Positions 9,181-18,141 of a DNA stretch of 64,000 nt are shown one piece after another (the first letter of the stretch is position 1; every line of letters begins with the position of its first letter). The notes below the pieces were generated by a model that saw only the letters and a list, made by a program, of their open reading frames with translations, ran no database searches and was not told the origin of the DNA. This DNA is from Chryseobacterium sp. CH25 (GTDB lineage: Bacteria; Bacteroidota; Bacteroidia; Flavobacteriales; Weeksellaceae), in NCBI RefSeq assembly GCF_004119455.1, contig NZ_NRQT01000015.1:30615-94614 (forward strand), written 5' to 3'. Position numbers and translations under genes: made by a program.

Positions 9181-9188
9181 CAAAGATA
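9181..9188 (-). promoter_or_regulatory. -7 promoter element of the DeaD-like helicase
   Basis: The minus strand reads TATCTTTGC, a good TAnnTTTG box, about 20 bp before the ATG. No TTG sits at the canonical spacing. Confidence 0.55.
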
Positions 9189-9493
9189 CAACAAATATTT
9201 GACTTGTTTTTGAACAAAGTTTTAAATATGCAAACTTAAATTCAGAATCTTGTAATATTTTTTTGATTTTTTGAAAATTAAATCTAAAAAACATGCTTCA
9301 AATTGAAGAATTTCTAAACATTATTTTTTTTTATTAAATTGGATTAATTTTTTATCCATTATTTATGAATTTTCAAGAAAGCTATTATCATTTTACTGTA
9401 CAGAAGGAATTTATTTAAAAAATTTAACTTTACCATTATTGTTTTTCAATATCCTTTTTTTCAACAATTACCCTTCCTATATTTCAAAATAAA
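9189..9493. other. AT-rich intergenic stretch
   Basis: About 300 bp of very AT-rich DNA between the helicase promoter and the terminator of the small peptide gene. Stop codons are frequent in all frames. No ORF, RNA gene or repeat could be recognised. Confidence 0.5.
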
Positions 9494-9518
9494 AGCTGCC
9501 TCTTTTTTGGAGACAGCC
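9494..9518 (-). terminator. intrinsic terminator of the Cys-rich peptide gene
   Basis: On the minus strand the stem GGCTGTCTC/GAGGCAGCT (one mismatch) is followed by TTTTATTTT. Confidence 0.6.
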
Positions 9519-9539
9519 CTGTATTGTTTTTTCCAACAA

Positions 9540-9725
9540 TTAATGGTTAGGTACACATCTTAAAAATGTAGGATCACCATTAAGTGCCTGGCAATAGCAT
9601 TCATAAAGATAATTCCCACATTGCTCATCTACTTTACTGCAGTAAGATCCGCAACTGTATGAAGCTGCAGCTCCACCCTGTAATTTTTTCAAATCTGGTC
9701 TTGAAATTTTTTTTAGATTTTTCAT
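9540..9725 (-). CDS. GG-leader Cys-rich bacteriocin-like peptide
   Basis: 61-aa precursor. The first 18 residues (MKNLKKISRPDLKKLQGG) form a double-glycine leader of the bacteriocin or peptidase-C39 type, with the charged start, the R-x-x-L-K-x-L spacing and GG at 17-18. The predicted core of 43 residues has six Cys (25, 29, 36, 43, 45, 57) with CGSYC and CYC spacings, suggesting three disulfides after export. No C39 transporter or modification enzyme is adjacent, so export must rely on a machine elsewhere. Flavobacterial genomes carry many orphan peptides annotated bacteriocin-like with this leader. Antibacterial function is inferred only. It has its own -7 box and terminator. Confidence 0.8.
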   Translation of the reverse strand: MKNLKKISRPDLKKLQGGAAASYSCGSYCSKVDEQCGNYLYECYCQALNGDPTFLRCVPNH

Positions 9726-9755
9726 GGTATATTAAGTTATAATAATTTGGTATCC

Positions 9756-9763
9756 CAAAGCTA
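9756..9763 (-). promoter_or_regulatory. -7 promoter element of the peptide gene
   Basis: The minus strand reads TAGCTTTG, a TAnnTTTG match about 30 bp before the peptide ATG. The -33 element is not evident. Confidence 0.45.
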
Positions 9764-9892
9764 AAAAACATAACTCCCAACTGCGTGAACCCTATTTTAA
9801 TTTTTGGTAAACGCAACTTTATTTTTTAACTTCGTCTAAAATACATTTCACAACATCTTTCTTTACAACCATTAACCAATCAATATCACAAA

Positions 9893-10555
9893 ATGAATAC
9901 AATACAACCAAAAACGTTTGCATTTTTAAAAGAATTATCCACCAACAATAACCGTGAATGGTTCAATGAAAATAAAAGCCTGTATACAGAATCTCAGAGT
10001 AATGTTATTGAATTTTTAGATGATCTTATCCGAGAAATGTCAGATTTTGATGAAGAGCTTGCTAAAATTGACAGTAAAAAAGCATTATTCAGGATTTACC
10101 GTGATACCCGATTTTCAAAGGATAAATCACCCTACAAAACTAATTTCGGAGCCTCTCTTGGAATGGGAAAAGGAAACCAGAAAGGTGGCTATTATCTTCA
10201 TATGGAGCCCGGCAAATCTTTTCTGGCTGGTGGAATTTATATGCCTGAATCTTCCGTTTTAAAAGAAGTCCGAAAGGAAGTTTCTCTATATGCTGATGAT
10301 TTTCTTAAAATTCTAAACCATAAAGAATTCAAAAAACATTTCCCTGAACTGGATCAGGATGATAAGCTGAAAAAAGTTCCTCAGGGATTCGATAAGGAAG
10401 ATCCTATGGCTGAATATTTAAAGCTTAAAAACTTCATAGTTCTTTATCATTTGAAAGACGAAGAGGTTCTGGATAAAAATGCAGTGAAAAATATGAGTAA
10501 GATCTTTAAACTGATGAAACCGTTTAATGATTTTCTAAATACACCATTTAACTGA
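9893..10555 (+). CDS. DUF2461 (TIGR02453) family protein
   Basis: 220 aa, recognised as the DUF2461/TIGR02453 family found across bacteria and fungi. Typical segments are the N-terminal F-L-K-E-L-x-x-N-N-x-R-E-W-F, FRIYRDTRFSKDKSPYKTN in the middle and GGYYLHMEPGKSFLAGGIYMP. The biochemical role of the family is unknown. The protein is soluble with no signal peptide. It stands alone, pointing right, with its start about 168 bp from the minus-strand peptide gene. Confidence 0.85.
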   Translation: MNTIQPKTFAFLKELSTNNNREWFNENKSLYTESQSNVIEFLDDLIREMSDFDEELAKIDSKKALFRIYRDTRFSKDKSPYKTNFGASLGMGKGNQKGGYYLHMEPGKSFLAGGIYMPESSVLKEVRKEVSLYADDFLKILNHKEFKKHFPELDQDDKLKKVPQGFDKEDPMAEYLKLKNFIVLYHLKDEEVLDKNAVKNMSKIFKLMKPFNDFLNTPFN

Positions 10556-10864
10556 TCCTTCAGTACATTTATCTAATAATACAAGCTATCCGAAGTAAAA
10601 CATCCCTATTCTATTACTGAACAGGGTTATCACGATCTATCTCTTTAAAAAGACTTTCTGTTTATTATTTTTCCAATATTAATAAAATTTGAAAGCAGTG
10701 AAAACCCCTATAATCTTTACAACAATCCATACTGTAAGACGTTTCTGTGACAAATTTCAAATTCATTAGAAATTAAACGCTTACAAAACAGACCACAAAG
10801 TCTTTCAGCTGAGAATCAGATTATTATATTTAACATTTTTTAAGATAAGTTTTACATTTTTACG
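10556..10864. other. intergenic stretch
   Basis: About 310 bp without a coding frame of interest. It ends in an AT-rich promoter region for the FkbM gene. No terminator with a convincing stem was found after the DUF2461 gene. Confidence 0.45.
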
Positions 10865-10872
10865 TATCTTTG
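10865..10872 (+). promoter_or_regulatory. -7 promoter element of the FkbM-flippase operon
   Basis: TATCTTTGC matches TAnnTTTG, 21 bp ahead of the ATG at 10894. It overlaps an in-frame TTG at 10870 that could be mis-called as the start. Confidence 0.6.
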
Positions 10873-10893
10873 CTGTTCGTCAAAAAGCTAAGG

Positions 10894-11688
10894 ATGTCTT
10901 TATACCAAAAAATTGCAGAAAAACTACAATATATAAGTCCGGATTTTTATAAGAAAAGATATTTTAAAACCTTAAATAATCTTAATAAAGATAATTTTTC
11001 GGAACGCAATGTAGAACCGGAACTGGTATGGATCAAAGAATACCTTCCAAAAAATGCTGTAATACTGGACATTGGTGCTAATGTTGGAACTTTCCTTTAT
11101 CAACTGGAAAACAAGCTGGATCATGAACATATCTATGCTTTTGAGCCAAACAAAAAGCTTTATACCAGACTTAAAAGACTGTTCCCACATATGAGGGTAC
11201 TTCCTTTGGCTCTTTCTGACGAAAATACAATTGCGGAATTCAAAGTTCCCATTATCAACGGAAAAACCATCGCTTCCCGTGGAACCTTAAACACTGCTTA
11301 CAAAGAAAAAGGCGAAGAGAAAAGCTATACTGAGAAAGTAAAGGTTATTAAACTGGACGAATGGGCTGCTCTGGAACACTTCAACAGACTGGATTTTATT
11401 AAAATAGACGTTGAAGGCAATGAAATAAAGACTCTTTCGGGAGCTAAAGAAACCATCAGACAGTTTATGCCTACCTTAATGGTTGAGATGGAACAAAGGC
11501 ACCACCAAACACCCATATGGAATGAGATATCTGAAGTACAGAGTTGGGGATATGAAGTAAAATATCTGAACAGGAACAGTTTTACTCTGGAGACTCTTAC
11601 AGAAGACATTCTTTTACAAAATACAAACGACGAAAAAAATAAAACTCAGTACATCAACAATATTATTTTTATACCTAAAAACCCTTAA
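10894..11688 (+). CDS. FkbM family SAM-dependent methyltransferase
   Basis: 264 aa. SAM-binding motif I is VILDIGANVGTFLYQLE, followed by the acidic YAFEPN and the family's FIKIDVEGNEIKTLSGA segment, so this is an FkbM-type O-methyltransferase. In surface-polysaccharide clusters such enzymes methylate sugars. The start is ATG 10894, because the earlier TTG lies in the promoter box. It is followed 9 bp later by a polysaccharide flippase, so the two are probably co-transcribed and act on a surface glycan. The acceptor sugar is unknown. Confidence 0.87.
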   Translation: MSLYQKIAEKLQYISPDFYKKRYFKTLNNLNKDNFSERNVEPELVWIKEYLPKNAVILDIGANVGTFLYQLENKLDHEHIYAFEPNKKLYTRLKRLFPHMRVLPLALSDENTIAEFKVPIINGKTIASRGTLNTAYKEKGEEKSYTEKVKVIKLDEWAALEHFNRLDFIKIDVEGNEIKTLSGAKETIRQFMPTLMVEMEQRHHQTPIWNEISEVQSWGYEVKYLNRNSFTLETLTEDILLQNTNDEKNKTQYINNIIFIPKNP

Positions 11689-11697
11689 AACAACTTT

Positions 11698-13176
11698 ATG
11701 AGTGTAGTAGCGAGACAAGGCTTCAAATATTCCATTATCGGTTATATTGGTTTTTTGCTGGGCACAGTTTCTGCAATATTCATTTTTCCAAATGACTTTG
11801 AATTTTATGGAAAACTCCGCTACAGTATGCAGACTGCAGAAATGCTTGTCCCTTTTGTTGTTTTTGGAATTTCCTATGCTAACGTAAAGTTTTTTCATTC
11901 TTTACAGAAAGAGGGTAAAAATCAGAACATGCTGTCACTATCACTGGTTACTGTTTTGATTAACTTTCTCATATTTTCCGTCATATTTTTTGTCCTTCCT
12001 CACTTTTACCCTAAGTTCATCCGTTCGGAAGCCTGGAAAATCAAAGGAATTATTTTACCTCTTATATTAGTCTTATCTCTTTGTGCTATTTTTAATAAAT
12101 ACACCTCTAACTATAAAAGAATTGTTGTTTCTAACATTTTTGATAATCTATTTCCCAAAATAGCCAATTTAGGAGCATTCTGCCTGTTCTTTTATTTTTC
12201 AATGTCTCAGAATATAGCACTGGCATTCTTCTTCGGAGTATTTGCACTGATGCTTTTCGGGTACATTTACTACACTAATAAGCTTGAGAAAATTCATTTT
12301 GACATCAGTACAGATTATTTTAAGAAAGATAATTTCTGGAAGGAATTTTTAAACTACAGTTTCTTCGGTTTTCTGGGAACGTTTGGAAATTATTTGGCGA
12401 TCAACAGTTTTATGATTGGAGAATTTATGGGAATGGAAGAAAACGGTATTTATTCTGTACTGTATGCTCTTATTTCACTGATTTCTATTCCACAATTAGG
12501 ATTATTCAATATTTCAGCACCTATCATCAGTAAACATCTTGCTGACGGTGATATGGAAGGACTGGACAAGTTTCATAAAAAGACTTCATTAACTTTATAT
12601 TTCCTGGGAGCAGTATTGTTTTCCTGCATCATGGTCGGATTTCCTTATCTGACTCAGTTTATGCCTAAAAACGGAGTAATGCTCAGAGAATATGAACCGG
12701 TTGTATGGATCTGGGGTTCAGCAGTTTTAATTGACCTTGCCACAGGATTTAATGGAAACATCATCTCTCTTTCAAAATATTACAGATTCAATATTCTGGT
12801 AATGCTTTTATTAGCAGGATTGACGATTGGACTGAATTTTTATTTCATCAAGAATACTGACCTGAAACTTATTGGAATTGCTTTATCTACAGCAATTTCC
12901 CTTACGATCTATAATGTTGTTAAAATCTTGTTTAACTATATTATGTTTAAAGTTTCACCACTAACCATTGAGATGATCTTCATTTCAATCATCTGCACTT
13001 TAGCAATTACAGTAGCCATTGTTTTACCTAATTTTGACAGCAACTTCATCAATCTGATCTACAAACCTGCTGTAGTATTAGCATTAATCTATATCGGAAA
13101 CTATTTTACAAAGATTTTCCCGATAGAAGATTATCTGAATGCGAAATTTATTAAGAGTATTTTTAAATTTAAATAA
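11698..13176 (+). CDS. polysaccharide/lipid-linked oligosaccharide flippase (MOP superfamily)
   Basis: 492 aa with roughly 12-14 hydrophobic helices spread over the whole length, of the Wzx/polysaccharide-export type within the MOP exporter superfamily. Such proteins flip undecaprenyl-linked sugar repeat units across the inner membrane. The N-terminus (GFKYSIIGYIGFLLGTVSAIF) is typical of this group. It sits directly after the FkbM methyltransferase and converges on two glycosyltransferase genes, which suggests a small surface-glycan locus. No Wzy polymerase is visible in the window, so the glycan may be short or completed elsewhere. Confidence 0.85.
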   Translation: MSVVARQGFKYSIIGYIGFLLGTVSAIFIFPNDFEFYGKLRYSMQTAEMLVPFVVFGISYANVKFFHSLQKEGKNQNMLSLSLVTVLINFLIFSVIFFVLPHFYPKFIRSEAWKIKGIILPLILVLSLCAIFNKYTSNYKRIVVSNIFDNLFPKIANLGAFCLFFYFSMSQNIALAFFFGVFALMLFGYIYYTNKLEKIHFDISTDYFKKDNFWKEFLNYSFFGFLGTFGNYLAINSFMIGEFMGMEENGIYSVLYALISLISIPQLGLFNISAPIISKHLADGDMEGLDKFHKKTSLTLYFLGAVLFSCIMVGFPYLTQFMPKNGVMLREYEPVVWIWGSAVLIDLATGFNGNIISLSKYYRFNILVMLLLAGLTIGLNFYFIKNTDLKLIGIALSTAISLTIYNVVKILFNYIMFKVSPLTIEMIFISIICTLAITVAIVLPNFDSNFINLIYKPAVVLALIYIGNYFTKIFPIEDYLNAKFIKSIFKFK

Positions 13177-13203
13177 GACTTGGAAGAAAAACAGCACTAG
13201 TTT

Positions 13204-14250
13204 TCACCCTGTAATAAGGCTGTTTAATAACTGTTCTAATCTTTTTTGAACTTCTGCCCTGCTATAGCTTTTTTGAAAGTCGAAATAGGCATCAGTAAGT
13301 TCATTCAGCTGTTCAAAGATATTTTCTTTCTCAGGTAAAATGAAATTCAGTGTTGAAGGGTAACTCTTTGGAAAAACAGCCGGTTTTCCATAGGTAATGG
13401 AATCTCCCAGATTTCCTGTCATCTTGGTTTTCCCATACGTTTCCTTTATGCTGAAAAATTCTGTTTCCTGTTGGATAGGACACCAAAGTACATCGGCTTT
13501 CTGCATCCATACTTCAAAGGCTTCCGCAGAAACCCTATTTGAAAAATAGGTTACAGAAATATTCTCCGGTAAGTTTGAAGACAATTGTTCAAGCTGCTTC
13601 AATTCTTTATCCTTTGCTTTTCCAAGGAAAATAAATTCACATTTCCGATCTGTCTTGGTCTTCTGAATGGTTGTAAAGATGTGATTATAATCTCTCCTCT
13701 TCTGCGAAACACCACCAGGAATAGTAACCATAAGACTTTCATTCTCAGATTGAGTAAAACTTTTAGTATAAAAAAGAGACAGAAACTGATATCTTCCGGA
13801 AACCAATGCTTCATCCAGCACTACCAGAAATCTAGATTTTTGATACACCTCTCCAGCGTACAACAATCCTTCTTTCCACCATAACTTCAGTCTGTAAATA
13901 ACATCACCTTTGAACACGCTTTTTATTAAATCAAATTTTGAGGCTTTGGTAAAATTCAGATTATGAGCAATGACCGTGGTGTTATATTTCTTTGTTATTG
14001 CCAAAAATGTATTGAAATAACGATGAACAGTTCCAATAATCACCAAATCGTATTCTCTAGTTTTCAGCTGATCTAAAATCATAGAACTGTCAGACAAAAA
14101 GATATCTGACCCCGTTTCACGGATCTGATCTTTTATTTTTTTGGAAAAATAATAATCTACATTGAAATGTTGGGATCCTTCCATGATATTCATGAAAGCC
14201 TGTGCTATTTCTGCGTGGGTATCTATTTCTATGTAAGCTATTTTTTTCAC
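13204..14250 (-). CDS. glycosyltransferase-like protein (GT-B type, unassigned)
   Basis: 348 aa. The N-terminus (MKKIAYIEIDTHAEIAQAF) and the DLVIIGTVHRYFNTF and CEFIFLGKAKDKEL segments look like the two Rossmann-like halves of a GT-B glycosyltransferase, and a late segment, GNLGDSITYGKPAVFP, resembles the nucleotide-sugar-binding turn of family 4-like enzymes. No family could be named. It lies beside the FkbM, flippase and GT2 genes, which supports a glycan role. A REP-like palindrome pair follows its 5' side. Confidence 0.65.
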   Translation of the reverse strand: MKKIAYIEIDTHAEIAQAFMNIMEGSQHFNVDYYFSKKIKDQIRETGSDIFLSDSSMILDQLKTREYDLVIIGTVHRYFNTFLAITKKYNTTVIAHNLNFTKASKFDLIKSVFKGDVIYRLKLWWKEGLLYAGEVYQKSRFLVVLDEALVSGRYQFLSLFYTKSFTQSENESLMVTIPGGVSQKRRDYNHIFTTIQKTKTDRKCEFIFLGKAKDKELKQLEQLSSNLPENISVTYFSNRVSAEAFEVWMQKADVLWCPIQQETEFFSIKETYGKTKMTGNLGDSITYGKPAVFPKSYPSTLNFILPEKENIFEQLNELTDAYFDFQKSYSRAEVQKRLEQLLNSLITG

Positions 14251-14279
14251 TGACTGATTGAGATTATTTTTTAGGTTTT

Positions 14280-14330
14280 GGCTAAAGCCAATGGAAATTT
14301 TATCTTTTTGTTAAACGGGCTAAAGCCCGT
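14280..14330. repeat. REP-like palindrome pair
   Basis: Two palindromes lie 25 bp apart: GGCTAAAGCC at 14280-14289 and ACGGGCTAAAGCCCGT at 14315-14330. A related, slightly decayed copy is at about 28362-28408, and a half copy (TTTAGCCA, inverted) is near 63738-63762. This is a dispersed intergenic element in the genome. Confidence 0.7.
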
Positions 14331-14357
14331 TCCTATTGATGTTCATTTAGGTTTACA

Positions 14358-15215
14358 TCATCCTATTTTCAGCCATTTTTTCTTCAACATCTTCCAACGT
14401 TGGTCATTGACCGCTTTTTGCTCTTCTTTTGTAATTTTAAGTTCCAATTTTTTGGATTTGCAATCTTCAAAAGACTTAACAATATCAAAGAAAAATGATG
14501 GTGATTTGCTTTTCATAGCTTCCTTTGATGCTGCAATATAAGCCAGAAACCTGTTTAATCCTAAAAAATAGAAATAACGTCCGTAGTAATCTGCCGGCCT
14601 TATGGTATAATCAGCTCCTTTTACTTTAATAAGCTTTACATGAAGTTCCGGTAAGACCACTTCTTTCCAGCCCAAATGCTCCAATAAAATAGAATCTATG
14701 TTGTCCCATCCTAATGTTTCTCTTAGCCCTCCCATCTGAACAAAACATTCTTTCCGATAGGCCTTCATAGGTCCTCTTACATGATGTTTATTGGAATTAC
14801 CTTCATATACCCAGCTCCCTTCTTTTTCAATATACAGTAAACCACCTACCAATCCATATTCAGGATAATTGATAAAAGCTTCTTCTACAGTTTTCAAATA
14901 GTTTTCAGGAAGAATAATATCGGCATCAAATTTACAAATGATATCAAATTCGTCTACAGATTGTGTCTGTAAGCCATTTTTAAAGGCATGAACAACTTTT
15001 GAACCAGGTTGATGTTCTGATTTCTGAAGATTAATGGTTTTAAAACGGGAATCGGCCTCTGTGTATTTCCTGATAACTTCAGGGGTACTGTCTGTAGAGC
15101 CGTCATTAACGACTACGACTTTAAAATCCTTACTACTTTGTTGCTGTAGAGAATCCAGAGTGAAAGAGAGGTTCTGCTCTTCGTTGTGGGCAGGAATAAT
15201 AATTAAAAACCTCAC
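14358..15215 (-). CDS. family 2 glycosyltransferase
   Basis: 285 aa, GT-A fold. FLIIIPAHNEEQNLSFTLDSL starts the enzyme, VVVNDGSTDSTPEVIRKY is the nucleotide-binding segment, and CKFDADIILPENYL holds the D-x-D metal motif. The start is a GTG at 15215, giving VRFLIIIPAHNEE; the upstream ATG at 15275 would fall inside the terminator hairpin of the aspA gene. The enzyme probably transfers a sugar onto a surface glycan, working with the neighbouring flippase; donor and acceptor are unknown. Confidence 0.88.
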   Translation of the reverse strand: MRFLIIIPAHNEEQNLSFTLDSLQQQSSKDFKVVVVNDGSTDSTPEVIRKYTEADSRFKTINLQKSEHQPGSKVVHAFKNGLQTQSVDEFDIICKFDADIILPENYLKTVEEAFINYPEYGLVGGLLYIEKEGSWVYEGNSNKHHVRGPMKAYRKECFVQMGGLRETLGWDNIDSILLEHLGWKEVVLPELHVKLIKVKGADYTIRPADYYGRYFYFLGLNRFLAYIAASKEAMKSKSPSFFFDIVKSFEDCKSKKLELKITKEEQKAVNDQRWKMLKKKWLKIG

Positions 15216-15242
15216 GGAGTATTTTATAAATGATGTAATGAT

Positions 15243-15279
15243 AAGTGATAAATGATGAAAAACACCATTTATCACTTAT
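15243..15279 (-). terminator. intrinsic terminator of aspA
   Basis: AAGTGATAAATG pairs with CATTTATCACTT in a 12-bp stem. It lies downstream of aspA, and the adjacent glycosyltransferase start is inside or beyond it. Confidence 0.75.
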
Positions 15280-15288
15280 TGTTTTATT

Positions 15289-16689
15289 TTATTTATTGTG
15301 TGGTTTCAACATGTTTTTCGGATCAAGGATTTCATCCAATTTTTCCTGGGAAAGAATTCCTTTTTCTAAAACAAGGTTGTAAACACTTTTCCCTGTTTCC
15401 AGAGCTTCTTTTGCAATCTGTGTAGATTGTTTGTAGCCGATATAAGGGTTCAGTGCCGTTACAATTCCGATGCTGTGTTTTACCATATTCAGACAAACTT
15501 CTTTGTTGGCAGTAATTCCTACTACACATTTATCACGAAGCGTATCTAATGCATTACAAAGGAAATTAATATTTTCCATGATTGCATGAGAAAGTACCGG
15601 CTCCATTACGTTAAGCTGTAACTGTCCTGCTTCTGCTGCAAAGGTTACCGTTAAGTCGTTTCCAAATACTTTAAAACAAACCTGGTTTACCACTTCCGGA
15701 ATAACAGGATTTACTTTACCCGGCATAATGGATGATCCCGGCTGCATTGGCGGAAGATTGATTTCAAAAAGTCCAGCTCTTGGCCCTGATGAAAGTAATC
15801 TTAAATCGTTACAGATTTTCGATAGTTTTACAGCAAGACGCTTTGTAGCTGAAGAATAGATCACATAAGATCCTGTATCCGGTGTAGCTTCTACCAAATC
15901 TGGTGCTGAAACAATCGGGAATCCTGTAATCTGAGCTAAATTTTTAGCACAAAGGGTTGCATATCCAACCGGAGCATTTAATCCTGTTCCGATGGCTGTT
16001 GCTCCCATATTTACTTCTACAAAAAGGCTTGCATTATTGTTCAGCTTAGAGATATCTTCTTCTAATGTAGCAGCGTATGCTTCAAATTCCTGGCCTAATG
16101 TCATTGGAACAGCATCCTGAAGCTGAGTACGTCCCATTTTGATAACATCATGAAACTCCTGTCCTTTGGCACGGAAAGCTGCTATGATTTTTTCCAGTCT
16201 TTCTACCAATCCGATATTCATCTGTAACAGCCCCATTTTGATAGCTGTAGGATAAGCATCGTTGGTTGATTGTGAAAGATTGATATGGTCGTTAGGTGAA
16301 CAGAATTCGTATTCTCCTTTATTTTTTCCTAATTTCTCCAAGACTACATTCGCAATCACTTCATTCGCATTCATATTGATTGAAGTTCCTGCTCCTCCCT
16401 GAATCATATCTACAGGAAACTGCTCATGATATTTCCCAGCTACAATCTCATCACACGCTTCTGCTATTTTGAAATATAAGCTTTCATCAAGAAGTCCTAA
16501 TTCATAATTGGTTTTTGCCGCAGCTTTTTTTACGAAAGCCAGTCCTTTGATAAAATCCGGATATGAAGACAAAAGCTGCCCTGAGATTTTGAAGTTGTTG
16601 ATTGCTCTTTGCGTCTGCACTCCATAATAAGCGTCTAAAGGCACGTTCAGTTCGCCTAATAGATCACTTTCTTTTCTGAAATTTTCCAT
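15289..16689 (-). CDS. aspA: aspartate ammonia-lyase
   Basis: 466 aa, of the fumarase/aspartase superfamily: deaminates L-aspartate to fumarate and ammonia. The signature loop GSSIMPGKVNP is present near residue 315, along with GTSINMNANEV and SQSTNDAYPTA, which fit aspartase over fumarase. The usual length of the family is about 470 aa. Its terminator lies at 15243-15279, and an amidase gene follows upstream with its own terminator, so it is monocistronic. It feeds fumarate to the TCA cycle during amino-acid use. Confidence 0.9.
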   Translation of the reverse strand: MENFRKESDLLGELNVPLDAYYGVQTQRAINNFKISGQLLSSYPDFIKGLAFVKKAAAKTNYELGLLDESLYFKIAEACDEIVAGKYHEQFPVDMIQGGAGTSINMNANEVIANVVLEKLGKNKGEYEFCSPNDHINLSQSTNDAYPTAIKMGLLQMNIGLVERLEKIIAAFRAKGQEFHDVIKMGRTQLQDAVPMTLGQEFEAYAATLEEDISKLNNNASLFVEVNMGATAIGTGLNAPVGYATLCAKNLAQITGFPIVSAPDLVEATPDTGSYVIYSSATKRLAVKLSKICNDLRLLSSGPRAGLFEINLPPMQPGSSIMPGKVNPVIPEVVNQVCFKVFGNDLTVTFAAEAGQLQLNVMEPVLSHAIMENINFLCNALDTLRDKCVVGITANKEVCLNMVKHSIGIVTALNPYIGYKQSTQIAKEALETGKSVYNLVLEKGILSQEKLDEILDPKNMLKPHNK

Positions 16690-16728
16690 TACAGATATTT
16701 TACTGTTTTTGATGGTTTAAAGATAGCA

Positions 16729-16753
16729 AAAACGCATCGATCCGATGCGTTTT
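16729..16753 (-). terminator. intrinsic terminator of the amidase gene
   Basis: AAAACGCATCG pairs with CGATGCGTTTT, an 11-bp perfect stem with a 3-nt loop, just downstream of the amidase stop. Confidence 0.8.
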
Positions 16754-16763
16754 AATTTGAGAA

Positions 16764-17789
16764 TTATTTTACTGAATATTTCACATTCAAAGCTTGTAAT
16801 ATCGCCCATGATTCTGCATCCATAATTCCGTCGTAATTTTCTGGACGGAAATGATACTGAAATGCTTCAATTGTTTTCTTAGTAGCATCGTCCCATTTTC
16901 CGCTAAGCTCTATTCCGTAACCAAATTTCTGCAATGCAGTCTGAATAGAGAAAATAAAGACTGTATCACTATATTTCGCAGGAAGTTCAGTTTGGGCAAG
17001 ATCAAAATAGTTTTGTTTTGTTGCCTCATCATACCACATTCCTATCTGGTATTCATCATACAGTTTTTTCCATGGGAACATTGGCCCCGGATCCTGTTTT
17101 CTTGTAGGGGCAATATCTGCATGACCAATAACATTGGTTGCCGGAATCTGATATCTTGTAACAATATCTTTTGCCAACGCTGCCACTTTTCTTATCTGAG
17201 CATCACTGAAAGGGACAAATACTCTTTTGCCTGCAGCATCAGTTGTAAAACCTGGGTTTACAATTTCAATTCCTATAGAGGTATCGTTAAGATTCTTATC
17301 TGCTCTCCATGAACTTACCCCAGCATGATATGCTCTCTTATTTTCATCCACCAACTGATAGATTTCATTATCTCCAGTATTATTTACCAGATAATGAGCA
17401 CTTACACCAGGCTGGGTAAGAACAGTAATAGACTTATCATCAGGAAGCACTGTATAATGCATGATCAGATAACGTTGTCTGAAATTCTGCGCCATAGCTG
17501 GGAAGTACGTTTTTACTACTTTATATCCTGCTGGTTTTGCAGATACAATAGAACCATAACTTGCCGTATTATCATTTTTTGTTGGGTCTGCTATATTAGT
17601 AGTAAAAAAGTCTACTCCATGATCACTTATTACTTTTGGTTTTGGAGCATCCGGAGTTTGAGTCTTTACTACTTGTTTCGGCTGTGCCACGGGGGTTTTC
17701 GGTTGGTACGTATTTTTTTTCACATTTTTTTGAGAAGTACATGAAAAAACTAAAGTGCTTAATCCGATGATATATAATGTTTTACGCAT
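16764..17789 (-). CDS. N-acetylmuramoyl-L-alanine amidase lipoprotein
   Basis: 341 aa. The N-terminus MRKTLYIIGLSTLVFSC is a lipoprotein signal with Cys at 17. The amidase_2 domain (about residues 90-270) has the Zn ligands expected for this family in MHYTVLPDDKSI, the NKRAYHAG block and GHADIAPTRKQDPGP. A C-terminal peptidoglycan-binding-like segment (about 275-340, IQTALQKFGYGIELSGKWD) follows. The enzyme cleaves the bond between MurNAc and the stem peptide; it is outward facing and probably works in cell-wall remodelling or recycling. It has its own terminator. Confidence 0.88.
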   Translation of the reverse strand: MRKTLYIIGLSTLVFSCTSQKNVKKNTYQPKTPVAQPKQVVKTQTPDAPKPKVISDHGVDFFTTNIADPTKNDNTASYGSIVSAKPAGYKVVKTYFPAMAQNFRQRYLIMHYTVLPDDKSITVLTQPGVSAHYLVNNTGDNEIYQLVDENKRAYHAGVSSWRADKNLNDTSIGIEIVNPGFTTDAAGKRVFVPFSDAQIRKVAALAKDIVTRYQIPATNVIGHADIAPTRKQDPGPMFPWKKLYDEYQIGMWYDEATKQNYFDLAQTELPAKYSDTVFIFSIQTALQKFGYGIELSGKWDDATKKTIEAFQYHFRPENYDGIMDAESWAILQALNVKYSVK

Positions 17790-17849
17790 CAGTTTGGTTT
17801 TTTATCAAATTATTACCTCAAAAATACACAAAAATTTCTTGAATTTTAT

Positions 17850-17880
17850 TTGGTAAATAAAGAAATCTGTTCTATATTTG
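17850..17880 (+). promoter_or_regulatory. Bacteroidota promoter of the tRNA cluster
   Basis: A full match: TTG at 17850-17852, a 20-bp spacer, and TATATTTG at 17873-17880. It lies 46 bp upstream of tRNA-Ser. Confidence 0.8.
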
Positions 17881-17925
17881 CACTCGCAATAACGGAACAA
17901 CGATCATTAAAAAATAAACAAAAAA

Positions 17926-18010
17926 GGAGGGTTGCCGGAGTGGTTAACGGAGCAGTTTGCTAAACTGTCGACGCGAAAGTGTCGCAAGGGTTCGAATCCC
18001 TTACCCTCCG
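17926..18010 (+). tRNA. tRNA-Ser(GCT)
   Basis: 85 nt with acceptor GGAGGGT/ACCCTCC, a long variable arm (class II) and the T-arm GGTTCGAATCCC. The anticodon GCT is at 17959-17961. It decodes AGC/AGT. Confidence 0.95.
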
Positions 18011-18024
18011 CTCTCTTATATATT

Positions 18025-18099
18025 CGGGGCGTAGCGTAGTCCGGTCATCGCGCCTGGTTTGGGACCAGGAGGTCGCAGGTTCGAATCCTGCCGCCCCGA
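18025..18099 (+). tRNA. tRNA-Pro(TGG), copy 1
   Basis: 75 nt, acceptor CGGGGCG/CGCCCCG, anticodon stem CCTGG/CCAGG and anticodon TGG at 18060-18062. The same sequence is repeated at 22118 and 22392. Confidence 0.95.
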
Positions 18100-18141
18100 C
18101 TTTTTTAATGCGCTTATTACTAAGCGAGAATCAACTTCTAA

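Noticed and set aside
15216..15275. ATG at 15275 as the start of the family 2 glycosyltransferase
   Set aside because: It falls in the terminator hairpin of aspA, and the extra residues are low in family likeness; the GTG start gives a typical N-terminus.
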